From: Janthinobacterium silvisoli
GTDB taxonomy: Bacteria; Pseudomonadota; Gammaproteobacteria; Burkholderiales; Burkholderiaceae_D
NCBI RefSeq assembly: GCF_014200725.1
Contig: NZ_JACHCL010000001.1
Location: forward strand, 1,240,001 to 1,304,000
Direction: 5' to 3'
DNA length: 64,000 nucleotides
Part shown: in pieces, positions 34,476 to 42,909 of the stretch
Layout: each line of letters begins with the position of its first letter
Numbering within the stretch: the stretch's first letter is position 1
The notes under the pieces: generated by a model
Database searches by the model: none
What the model was told of the DNA's origin: nothing
What the model saw: only the letters and a program-made list of their open reading frames with translations
Made by a program: the position numbers and the translations under genes

Positions 34476-37001
34476 GTGATTGAGAAAAAATTAAACAAGT
34501 CTATGCGACTGATGTTTACGGGCGCCCTGATGATGAGTGCAGGTTTTCTGCACCAGACAGCATTGGCCCAGGATGCCAAGGCTGACGACGAAAAGGTGCA
34601 TCGCGTTGTCGTGACCGGTTCCGCCATCAAACGCGTGGATGCTGAAACAGCTGCCCCGGTTGAGATCTACACGAAGAAAGACATTGAGCGCACGGGCGCC
34701 ACCAGCGTCGCCGAACTGGTACGCAACCTGGCATCCATCGATATCAATGACCAGGGCGAACTGAGCGCCAGCTCGCCATCGGGCTCGGGCACCACCAACA
34801 TCAAGATGCGCGGCCTTAGCGAACGCAACGTGCTGATTCTGCTGAACGGCCGCCGCCTGCCCACCAATGCGCTGGCCGACGGTTCAGGCGCGGGAGCTGC
34901 GGTCGACGTCAACGCGATCCCGCTGGGCGCGCTGGAACGTATTGAGATCCTGAAGGATGGCGGCTCGGCCATTTACGGCGCCGACGCCGTTGCCGGCGTG
35001 ATGAACTTCATCACCAAGAAAAACTACCAGGGCCTGGAAGCGAAGACCAGCTACGGCCAAAGCTCGCGCTCCGACGCCAAGGAAAAAACCGCTAATCTGG
35101 TATATGGCTATGGCGACTACGACGAACAGGGCTTCAACGTGCTGGCCACGGTCGACATCTTCAAGCGCGACCCGATCTACCGCAAGGATCGCGAACTGAC
35201 GCGCTCAGCCGACTTCCGACGCTTTGGCGGACCGGACGGCCGCAGTGGCTACCATCCGAGCGGCAATATTTCTGGTGGTGGCACCCTAGTGCCTTGCCCA
35301 CCTGAAGACCAGGCTGGTCCCACCTGCCGTTTCGACGTCAACAAGACTCTGCTGACCTCGACCAATGGCGCCGACCGCACCAGCGGCATGCTGATCGGCA
35401 GCCTGAAGGTCAGCGACAGCATCCGCGCCTTTGCCGAGTTCACCTACTCGGAAAGCAAGGATGATTTCGAATCGCAACCAGCACCGGGTAACTTCCTGGT
35501 CAACGGCAAGACCGTTGCTGGCCGCTTCATGCAAATGGGTCCGCGTAAAACCGAGCGCAAGGGCACACTGAGCCAGTTTTCGACCGGCCTGGAAGGCACG
35601 ACGCGCGGCATCGACTGGGACGTCGCCATCGGCAAAGGTGTCAGCAAAGCCACCAACCGCGATTCGAACTATGCACACTACGATCTGTTCAACGAGGCGA
35701 TTGAGAATGGCTCCATCAACCCAACCCGTACCGACAACCCGCAAGCGGCCGTCGACAAGATCCGCCTGACACCGACGCGCGCCGGCAAATCGGAACTGAC
35801 CTTCTTCAATGCCAAGGCTTCGGCGCCCATCATGGACCTGGCTGGCGGTTCGCTGGCGTATGCCGTCGGCGTCTCGTACAACAAGGAAACGCTGAGCGAC
35901 CAGCCTGACCAGGACCAGATCGATGGCCTGGTCTTCGGCAGCATCCAGCAGGCTGCGGTCAAGGCCGACCGCAATTCCAAAGGCATCTTCGGCGAACTGT
36001 CGATTCCTTTCCTGAAAGGCGTGGAAGCCCAGGTGGCCTTGCGTTATGACGATATTTCCAATGTGGGTAGTAAAACCAGCCCGAAAGTGGCGCTGCGCTA
36101 CCAGCCGCTGAATAACCTGATGTTCCGCGGTTCCTACGCCGGCAGCTTCCTGGCGCCATCATTGAAACAAATGTATGGCGGCGTCGATGCAGGTGCCTAC
36201 ACGACCAACGATGCGGAAATTTGCAATGCATTCCCCACCATTTCGGGCAATTGCACCAACTTCTCCTACTACCAGGTATCCGGCTCCAACAAGGACTTGA
36301 AACCAGAAACGGGCAAGACCTACAACCTGGGCGTGGTCTTCTCACCAGTCAACTCACTGACATTGAGCGTCGACTTCTTCAAGATCAACAAGAAGAACGA
36401 GATCGGCACCCTGACGGAACTGAAGGCCATCGAACTGGGCAACGTCGATATCAAGAACGGCGATGCCCGCATCCTGCTAAACAACCAGAACCTGGCCACC
36501 ACCGACGTGCGCGGCTTCGACACGGACCTGCGCTATACCTCGCCGCAAACGATGTTCGGCAAGTTCACGTTCCGCAACGCGTCCACGATCTACACGCGCA
36601 TGGACACGCAGGATACGGAAAGCGATCCTGTGCAAAGCACGCTGAAGACGTTCATGAATCCGAAGTACCGCAACACCTTCACGGCCAGCCTGGAGCAAGG
36701 CAATGCGTCCGGATCGCTGATCATCCGCACCACGGGCGACATGATCGATTCGGACCGTCGCCGCGACGAAATCCCGAACGGCACCCGCACAATTGGTTCG
36801 CATACCGAAGTAGACCTGACTGGCCAGTATATCGCGATGAAAAACCTGACCCTGACGGCCGGCGTCAAGAACCTGTTCGACAAAATGCCACCATTTAGCA
36901 TCATGGGTGCAGGCAACCAGTACGGCACGCTGGGCTTTGCCCAGCTGTACAACGTGCGCGGCCGTTACCTCTACATCGGCGCAGGCTACAAGTTCCTTTG
37001 A
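34476..37001 (+). CDS. TonB-dependent receptor
   Basis: An 841-residue outer membrane receptor. The signal peptide ends near ALAQ-D (residue 32). A TonB-box-like HRVVVTGSAIKR is followed by the plug domain (about 50-170: LVRNLASIDIND, IKMRGLSERNVLILLNGRRLP, IEILKDGGSAIYGADAVAGVMNFIT), then the beta-barrel with late motifs GSYAGSFLAPSLKQMYGG and LTLTAGVKNLFDKMPP. The start is a GTG at 34476 with GGAGA 7 bases upstream. The plug resembles receptors for carbohydrates or peptides rather than siderophores. No substrate-processing genes flank it except a hydrolase at 37118, so the ligand is open. Confidence 0.93.
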   Translation: MIEKKLNKSMRLMFTGALMMSAGFLHQTALAQDAKADDEKVHRVVVTGSAIKRVDAETAAPVEIYTKKDIERTGATSVAELVRNLASIDINDQGELSASSPSGSGTTNIKMRGLSERNVLILLNGRRLPTNALADGSGAGAAVDVNAIPLGALERIEILKDGGSAIYGADAVAGVMNFITKKNYQGLEAKTSYGQSSRSDAKEKTANLVYGYGDYDEQGFNVLATVDIFKRDPIYRKDRELTRSADFRRFGGPDGRSGYHPSGNISGGGTLVPCPPEDQAGPTCRFDVNKTLLTSTNGADRTSGMLIGSLKVSDSIRAFAEFTYSESKDDFESQPAPGNFLVNGKTVAGRFMQMGPRKTERKGTLSQFSTGLEGTTRGIDWDVAIGKGVSKATNRDSNYAHYDLFNEAIENGSINPTRTDNPQAAVDKIRLTPTRAGKSELTFFNAKASAPIMDLAGGSLAYAVGVSYNKETLSDQPDQDQIDGLVFGSIQQAAVKADRNSKGIFGELSIPFLKGVEAQVALRYDDISNVGSKTSPKVALRYQPLNNLMFRGSYAGSFLAPSLKQMYGGVDAGAYTTNDAEICNAFPTISGNCTNFSYYQVSGSNKDLKPETGKTYNLGVVFSPVNSLTLSVDFFKINKKNEIGTLTELKAIELGNVDIKNGDARILLNNQNLATTDVRGFDTDLRYTSPQTMFGKFTFRNASTIYTRMDTQDTESDPVQSTLKTFMNPKYRNTFTASLEQGNASGSLIIRTTGDMIDSDRRRDEIPNGTRTIGSHTEVDLTGQYIAMKNLTLTAGVKNLFDKMPPFSIMGAGNQYGTLGFAQLYNVRGRYLYIGAGYKFL

Positions 37002-37062
37002 TGAAGGTGTGATACGGGCAAGCTGACACGGTTTGCCCGTATCTTGCACGCTGTGTCTTCAG

Positions 37063-37094
37063 GCCGCACGAAGCGATTCATGCGGCTTTTCTTT
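37063..37094 (+). terminator. Terminator of the TonB-dependent receptor gene
   Basis: GCCGCA (37063-37068) and TGCGGC (37081-37086) with a 12-base loop, followed by TTTTCTTT. A second, stronger inverted repeat, GATACGGGCAA/TTGCCCGTATC (37011-37043), lies upstream without a T-run. Confidence 0.7.
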
Positions 37095-37117
37095 GGGTGA
37101 TACCGCAACTCGGGGAC

Positions 37118-37972
37118 TCATCCCTGCATCTCGTAATGCAAGCCATAGCTCCCGCTGCTACGCGTGATGCGCGCAAAGCCCAGCTCGCCCAAGTGCATGC
37201 CGGCGATCAGCAGTTTTTCCGAGGACACCATATCGAGCAGCCGTGAGCGGGTGGTGGCCGCCATGGCGGGATCCTGGTCAAACGCAATCGATACATCTGG
37301 CCGTTCAATCTGGATGTACGGAAAATGCACGATATCGCCCCAGACCAGCAAGCTTTGCGCTTGCGATTCGAGCAGATATCCCGTATGCCCTTCCGTGTGT
37401 CCCGCCAGCGGAATCGCGTGTATGCCAGGAAGCACTTCACCATCCCGAAAAGGTCGCAGCTGCTGGCGATAGCCGTCGAAAACGCGGCGCGCCATGGCGA
37501 AGTTGCCCTTGGCGCGCTCACTGGCACGGCTCAGATTGCCGTCATCGTCCCAGAATGCCACTTCCCGCTGATGGACCACCAGCTCCGCATTGGGGAAGCT
37601 CATCTGCCCAGCTGCATCGACCAGGCCGCCCACATGATCGGGGTGGGCATGGGTCAGCAGGATGGTGTCGATTTCCGAGGGTTCTATGCTGGCAAGCAGT
37701 AAATTGTCGCGCAGGCGGCCACCCCATTGCTTGACGCCTCCCGCCCCGCCATCGATCAGTATGGTGCGGTGCGCGCCGCGCACCATGCCGCGCACGATAT
37801 AGCAATTGATATGCACGGCGTCAGGCGCCTGTCCTGCGGCGCCTTGCATGCTGGCAGCGTCGGACGGGGCGATATTGGACAGGAAATCCAGGCTGGCGGA
37901 CAGGTAGCCGTCGCTGATCGCGGTGATCGTAAAGTCGCCGGCCATCTGGCTTGGAAAGGGAGAGATGGACAT
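37118..37972 (-). CDS. Metallo-beta-lactamase-fold hydrolase
   Basis: A 284-residue cytoplasmic MBL-fold enzyme. The zinc motif HAHPDH is in LLTHAHPDHVGGL, followed by GHTEGHTGYLL and a late WGDIVHF Asp ligand. Lactonase and quorum-quenching enzymes share this layout, but the substrate cannot be set. The start is uncertain: the ATG at 37972 has AAAGAAAAG upstream and fits the domain start, while ATGs at 38008 and 38050 would add an N-terminal extension. It is probably co-transcribed with the gene at 38084-38629. Confidence 0.85.
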   Translation of the reverse strand: MSISPFPSQMAGDFTITAISDGYLSASLDFLSNIAPSDAASMQGAAGQAPDAVHINCYIVRGMVRGAHRTILIDGGAGGVKQWGGRLRDNLLLASIEPSEIDTILLTHAHPDHVGGLVDAAGQMSFPNAELVVHQREVAFWDDDGNLSRASERAKGNFAMARRVFDGYRQQLRPFRDGEVLPGIHAIPLAGHTEGHTGYLLESQAQSLLVWGDIVHFPYIQIERPDVSIAFDQDPAMAATTRSRLLDMVSSEKLLIAGMHLGELGFARITRSSGSYGLHYEMQG

Positions 37973-38083
37973 ATTCTTTTCTTTAAAAAACGCTTCCGTT
38001 AAGCGCATCGACGGCGTGAATAGCCGGACCAGCTTTTCAGCCGAAGGCATGTGCTCAGCAGAAATATATAAAGCATGGCGAAC

Positions 38084-38629
38084 TTAGCGCACTTGGGCGG
38101 CCTGGGTGACAGCGGAACTTTTCAGCTGTTCCGTCATCGGTGCATAGAAGAAGATGCCTTCTGGTAAAGACCCGGCTAGCGACGCCTGTTGCCGGGGCAA
38201 GCTTGCCAGCCAACGATGTTCAGGGAATTTTTCAAGTGCCACGGCGTGCATGGCCAGGGGACTCAGTCCCAGCGCCAGCAAAGGTTCCGGACCAGTGGCG
38301 CACAGCACCAGCAATTCGTCTGCCTTCACCGCGGGCGCCAGGCCGATATCGCTGTACAGGTTGCGGTGCCAGTCCGTGATGTGTTGCTGCCATCTGGCAA
38401 AGTTGCCTCCGCCTTTCTGGCGGTATTGCTCTCCCGTCAGGATATCGAGGCCATCCATGGTGTGGATGGCTAGATACGTGGGGCAACCATCGCTGAGCGC
38501 CTGGAAGCGCTGCGAGGTATGAAAGCCGCTCACGGAGATCAGAGCGGGCAGTTTTTCGAGACTATAAAAGTCACTCCATAGCGCTACGCTGTCGGGATCG
38601 GCATAGCTGCATTCGACGGTGTAGATCAT
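38084..38629 (-). CDS. Hypothetical protein, possible dimeric alpha/beta-barrel type
   Basis: A 181-residue soluble protein starting at the ATG at 38629, preceded by AAGGA at 7 bases. The N-terminal MIYTVECSYADP and the WSDFYSLEKLPALISVSGF segment resemble ferredoxin-like alpha/beta-barrel proteins in which two such repeats form the fold; a second repeat may start near LLVLCATGPEP. It lies directly upstream of the MBL-fold hydrolase and divergent from a LysR gene. It could work with that hydrolase in a small catabolic pathway. The family is not recognised with certainty. Confidence 0.65.
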   Translation of the reverse strand: MIYTVECSYADPDSVALWSDFYSLEKLPALISVSGFHTSQRFQALSDGCPTYLAIHTMDGLDILTGEQYRQKGGGNFARWQQHITDWHRNLYSDIGLAPAVKADELLVLCATGPEPLLALGLSPLAMHAVALEKFPEHRWLASLPRQQASLAGSLPEGIFFYAPMTEQLKSSAVTQAAQVR

Positions 38630-38790
38630 CACATTATCCTTTGCAAGAGACGAGCATCGTGCTGCAACTCGCATGCACTTATTGCAGAAAGGTAATGATA
38701 AGATGGGATTCCCGCAGTAGATAGCGATATAAAATCAATCTTCCATGATATTTACTCAAGCTGCCATTATCCCCCAATCTGGAGCATCCC

Positions 38791-39681
38791 ATGCGCCGTA
38801 AGCTTCCCAGCAATGCTGCGCTAATGGCTTTCGAGGCCGCGGCGCGCCACGGCAGCTTCGCCCGGGCAGCCGAAGAGTTGTCGCTGACCGAAGGGGCCAT
38901 CAGCCGCCAGATAGGCCGCCTGGAAGAGTTTCTGGGCGTTGCGCTATTCCAGCGCATAGGCAACCGGGTGCGGCTGGCGGCTAGCGGCGCGCGCTATGCG
39001 GTGCAAGTGCGCGACATTCTGGACCGGCTGGAACGGGATAGCCTGTACTTGATGGGCCAGCCCATCGACGGCGCGAGTATCGAGATCGCCGCGCTGCCAA
39101 CCTTCGCCACCCGCTGGCTGATTCCACGGTTGAAACGCTTCAAGGAGCGGCATCCGCACATTACCGTGCATATCGCTGAACGCATGGAGCCGTTTGTGCT
39201 GGCCGGCAGCGGTGTCGACGCGGCGATTCATTTTGAGCATCCGGCGTGGGCCGGCATGCATAGCCATCACTTGCTGGAAGAGATACTGGTGCCCGTCTGC
39301 AGCCCCGCGCTGCTCGAGACCAGCGCTGACACGACACTGGCTGCCTTGCCGCTGCTGCACCGGCGCCAGAATCCGGACGCCTGGCAAAGCTATGCCCTGG
39401 CGGCCGGCATCGTGCTGGCCAACCCGGCGGTGGGGCCCCGCTATGATCTGCATGGCATGTTGATTGAAGCGGCGCTGGCGGGCATGGGCGTGGCCCTGGT
39501 GCCGCGCCTGTATATCGAGGAGGAAATCCGGCAAGGCCGTTTGGTAGCGCCCTGGCCGGATGGTCATACTATCAGCAAGAAATTTTGCCTGGTGCTGCCC
39601 GAGCCGATGGACTTGACTGCATCGCCACTACAAGCATTTGCGCTATGGCTGCTTGAGGAAGCGCAGCCTGCTATGCCCTGA
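38791..39681 (+). CDS. LysR family regulator (GcvA-like)
   Basis: A 296-residue regulator with the GcvA-type N-terminus (LPSNAALMAFEAAARHGSFARAA), helix-turn-helix ELSLTEGAISRQI, and an effector domain including ALPTFATRWLIPRL, typical of the GcvA/AmpR subgroup. It diverges from the hypothetical protein-hydrolase pair, its likely target. The 161-base gap up to 38629 holds no other gene. Confidence 0.92.
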   Translation: MRRKLPSNAALMAFEAAARHGSFARAAEELSLTEGAISRQIGRLEEFLGVALFQRIGNRVRLAASGARYAVQVRDILDRLERDSLYLMGQPIDGASIEIAALPTFATRWLIPRLKRFKERHPHITVHIAERMEPFVLAGSGVDAAIHFEHPAWAGMHSHHLLEEILVPVCSPALLETSADTTLAALPLLHRRQNPDAWQSYALAAGIVLANPAVGPRYDLHGMLIEAALAGMGVALVPRLYIEEEIRQGRLVAPWPDGHTISKKFCLVLPEPMDLTASPLQAFALWLLEEAQPAMP

Positions 39682-39688
39682 ATACCGC

Positions 39689-40159
39689 TTACAGGAAGCG
39701 GTCGAGGATCTTGCGCGTGGTCTTGTCGATGTCGAACATGTCGCGTATCAAAAAGTGGATGCCGTGGTTATCGGCGATCAGCAGTGACGTGGCGCCGATG
39801 CGGCGGATGTCTTCTTCGCCTTTCAACACGAACTGGGTCGGACCGCGGTCCGTTTCCACGTACCAGGTGCACGGCGTGGCGTAGCTGCTGACGCTGACCA
39901 CGCGCGAAATCTCGGGCATGAATTCACGCCCTTCCAGTTCTTCCTTCACCAGCGTGCGGGCCGGTTCCGGCAGGCTGTCGACATGGTCTATCCACGCCAC
40001 TTCCTTGCCGTCGCCCTGGACCAGCGAAATACCTTCGTTGGGCGACTGGATCGGGAAGGCGCGCACGGGCGCCACGCCGTGATAGAGCTGGCCGTCTTCA
40101 GCCGTCATCACCAGCTTGCCGAAATTGTCACGCGTCAATGTAAATGTGGTGCTGGCCAT
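39689..40159 (-). CDS. Cyanophycin metabolism-associated DUF1854 protein
   Basis: A 156-residue DUF1854 protein. Family segments are GVAPVRAFPIQSPNEGISLV, REFMPEISRVVSVSSYATPCTW and the C-terminal GIHFLIRDMFDIDKTTRKILDRFL. It follows the ABC transporter gene by 2 bases, and the pair is divergent from two cyanophycin synthetase genes. This association recurs in betaproteobacteria. The function is unknown; it may regulate or partner the transporter. Confidence 0.9.
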   Translation of the reverse strand: MASTTFTLTRDNFGKLVMTAEDGQLYHGVAPVRAFPIQSPNEGISLVQGDGKEVAWIDHVDSLPEPARTLVKEELEGREFMPEISRVVSVSSYATPCTWYVETDRGPTQFVLKGEEDIRRIGATSLLIADNHGIHFLIRDMFDIDKTTRKILDRFL

Positions 40160-40161
40160 GC

Positions 40162-42444
40162 TTATTCCTTGTCTTCCAGTGCGAGTTCGGCGTTGCGCGC
40201 CTGCGCTTCGTAGAGGCGGAAATAGGCGCCCTCTTTCGCCATCAATTCATCATGGCTACCCACTTCGACCACCTGGCCACGATCCAGCACCACCAGACGG
40301 TCGGCCCGGTGCAAGGTGGACAGCCTGTGCGCAATCGCGATCGTGGTGCGGCCCTGCACCAGGTTGTCCAGCGCCTTCTGGATCTCTTTCTCGGTTTCCG
40401 AGTCCACCGACGATGTGGCTTCATCCATGATCAGGATGCGCGGATCGATCAGCAGTGCGCGGGCAATCGAGATGCGCTGGCGTTCGCCGCCAGACAAGCC
40501 CTGCCCCCGTTCACCGACCATCGAATCGTAGCCTTGCGGCAGGCGCAGGATGAATTCATGGGCATGCGCGGCGCGCGCGGCGGCGATGATTTCCTGGCGC
40601 GTGGCGTGTGGTTTACCGTAGGCGATATTTTCTGCGATGGTGCCGAAGAACAGGAAGGGTTCCTGCAGCACCAGGCCGATATTGCGGCGGTAGTCGGCCA
40701 CCGCGAACGAGCGGATGTCGACGCCGTCGAGCAGGATCGCGCCTTCCGAAGCGTCATAGAAACGGCAGATCAGGTTGACCAGCGTGCTCTTGCCCGAACC
40801 GCTGTGGCCCACCAGGCCAATCATTTCACCAGCCCTGATGTTCAACGTAATGCCACGGTTGACAGCACGGTTGCCATAACGGAAACCAACTTCGCGCAAG
40901 TCGATACGACCTTCGACCTTGTCCAGTTTGACCGGGTTGGCCGGTTCCGGCACGCTCGACACGTGGTCGAGAATGTCGAAGATGCGCTTGGCCGCCGAGG
41001 CGGACTTTTGCGTCACGGAGACGATGCGGCTCATGGAATCGAGGCGGCCATAAAAACGCGTGCTGTAGGCGATGAAGGCGGTCAGCACGCCGACGGTGAT
41101 TTCGCCGCGCGACAATTGCCAGATGCCGAAGCACCAGATCACCAACAAGCCCATCTCGGTCAGGAACGATACGGTAGGCGAGAACAGCGACCAGACTTTA
41201 TTGAGCTTGTCGTTGACGGCCAGGTTATGCGCATTGGCGTCGCGGAAGCGGGCCGCTTCGCGCTTTTCCTGGGCAAACGCTTTCACCACGCGAATGCCGG
41301 GAATGGTATCGGCCAGCACGTTGGTCACTTCGCTCCAGACGCGGTCGATCTTTTCAAAGCCGGTGCGCAGGCGGTCGCGCACCAGGTGGATCATCCAGGC
41401 AATAAAAGGCAGCGGCGCCAGGGTCATGATGGCCAGCCATGGGTTCATCGACCACAGGATGGCGCCCGTCATGATAATCATCAACACGTCGGATGCGAAA
41501 TCGAGCAAATGCAGCGACAGGAACACGCAGATGCGGTCACTGCCACTGCCGATACGCGACATCAGGTCGCCCGTGCGCTTGCCGCCAAAAAATTCCAGCG
41601 ACAGCTTCATCAAATGTTCATAGGTGGCCGAACGCAAGTCGGCGCCCATGCGTTCGGAGACGATCGCCAGGATATAGGTTTTCCACCAGCCCAGCAGCCA
41701 GGCCAGCAGGGCTGAACCCAGCAGGCCGCACATATAGTAGACCACCAGCCACGGGTCGATATGCTTGCCGTTCTGATATGGAATCAGCACATTGTCCATC
41801 AGTGGCGCCGTCAGGTAGGGCGGGATCATGTGGGCGCCGGTACTGAGCAGCATCAACAGGAAACCCAGCGCCAGCTGGCCACGGTAGGGATGGGCGAAGC
41901 GCCACAGGCGCAGCAGGGTCCAGGTCGATGGCGGGGTGTGCAGCACCTTGGCGCAGATCGGGCATTCTTCCTGCTCCGGCTCCAAAGGCGCTTTGCAGCT
42001 CGGGCACACTTCCTGCTCGGCTTCCACCACGGGCTGCCCCGTCAGATGGCTGTCGAGACGCTCGACAAACTGTTCCAGCACGCGGATGGCATGCAGGTTC
42101 TGGCCAAGGGTAAAGCGCCAGGAAGCCAGGCGGCCATGGTCGTCGAGCAATTCCAGGTGGCCGACACCGGCGTGGTCATGGTGCGTCAGGCGCAAGCCCG
42201 GACGGTAAGACCAGCTTTTCCACTCGCTTTCGCCAGGAGCAAGCGCTAACAGACGCTTCTCGGTAACAACTATTAAACCTTTTGTGAAACGTAATCGTGC
42301 ATCGAGGTCAACCTCAACGCTAGTTAAAACGTTCTCCCCTGGAGAAAGATTTTTTTCCACCTCCGTCAGCCACGTTTCTGACAGCGTTGTCGGTAAGAAG
42401 TTGGCAGGAATGGTTGTTGCAGGAACACTCAGTTCAGTTGTCAT
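40162..42444 (-). CDS. Cyanophycin metabolism-associated ABC transporter
   Basis: A 760-residue fused permease/ATPase. The N-terminal 140 residues form a PH-like extension, followed by a zinc ribbon (CPSC 147-150, CPIC 161-164). A six-helix exporter domain follows (about 180-470). The ATPase has Walker A GHSGSGKST, signature LSGGERQRISIARAL and Walker B ILIMDEATSS. This is exporter topology with an extra N-terminal module. Its divergence from cphA genes suggests a role in cyanophycin or arginine/aspartate dipeptide handling, but the substrate is unproven. Confidence 0.92.
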   Translation of the reverse strand: MTTELSVPATTIPANFLPTTLSETWLTEVEKNLSPGENVLTSVEVDLDARLRFTKGLIVVTEKRLLALAPGESEWKSWSYRPGLRLTHHDHAGVGHLELLDDHGRLASWRFTLGQNLHAIRVLEQFVERLDSHLTGQPVVEAEQEVCPSCKAPLEPEQEECPICAKVLHTPPSTWTLLRLWRFAHPYRGQLALGFLLMLLSTGAHMIPPYLTAPLMDNVLIPYQNGKHIDPWLVVYYMCGLLGSALLAWLLGWWKTYILAIVSERMGADLRSATYEHLMKLSLEFFGGKRTGDLMSRIGSGSDRICVFLSLHLLDFASDVLMIIMTGAILWSMNPWLAIMTLAPLPFIAWMIHLVRDRLRTGFEKIDRVWSEVTNVLADTIPGIRVVKAFAQEKREAARFRDANAHNLAVNDKLNKVWSLFSPTVSFLTEMGLLVIWCFGIWQLSRGEITVGVLTAFIAYSTRFYGRLDSMSRIVSVTQKSASAAKRIFDILDHVSSVPEPANPVKLDKVEGRIDLREVGFRYGNRAVNRGITLNIRAGEMIGLVGHSGSGKSTLVNLICRFYDASEGAILLDGVDIRSFAVADYRRNIGLVLQEPFLFFGTIAENIAYGKPHATRQEIIAAARAAHAHEFILRLPQGYDSMVGERGQGLSGGERQRISIARALLIDPRILIMDEATSSVDSETEKEIQKALDNLVQGRTTIAIAHRLSTLHRADRLVVLDRGQVVEVGSHDELMAKEGAYFRLYEAQARNAELALEDKE

Positions 42445-42909
42445 CGTAAAGCATACTCCGGCTCAAGGCCTGGCCCTCAGGGGCGGGATTTTGGGGGATG
42501 GGGCTTCGCACCATCCATGTTTGTATTTTGGTATTGCGCGGTGGCGGCTGGCGGAATGCCAGGGCAGTTCCTGTATTGTATCGAATGGATGCGTGCCGAT
42601 CAGAAATTGAATAGGCAAAGACGCAAGAAATAATCAGACACCGCTGTGCTTTTGCAAGTATACAACAGCTCGCTGTTGCGTAAATGCTGGTTATTCTGGC
42701 AAAAACACTAACTTTATAACAATCATGACAATAAAAAATAGCAACTAGAGTCAGAATACAATAAGCAAACGCGACAAAAGGCCGCCAAAAGTGGCACACT
42801 GCGCATACCCGGGATAAAGAACACAGCACGAGCCTGAAAAGTCTCTGTAAGCCACCCTATAAAGTATCTGGCGCCCAGACGCCTGGCTTGTTATCAAGAA
42901 ACCACTTAC
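42445..42909. other. Divergent regulatory region of the cyanophycin locus, no gene
   Basis: This 465-base gap separates the ABC transporter and the first cphA gene. I see an inverted repeat CAACAGC-TC-GCTGTTG (42663-42678) and a -10-like TATAAC (42715-42720) for the cphA direction. No ribosome site for a small gene was found. The part near 42700-42770 is AT-rich, as expected for promoters. Confidence 0.5.

Noticed and set aside
37011..37043. 11-bp inverted repeat GATACGGGCAA/TTGCCCGTATC as the main terminator of the TonB receptor gene
   Set aside because: No T-run follows; the hairpin at 37063-37094 fits better. It may still stabilise the 3' end.
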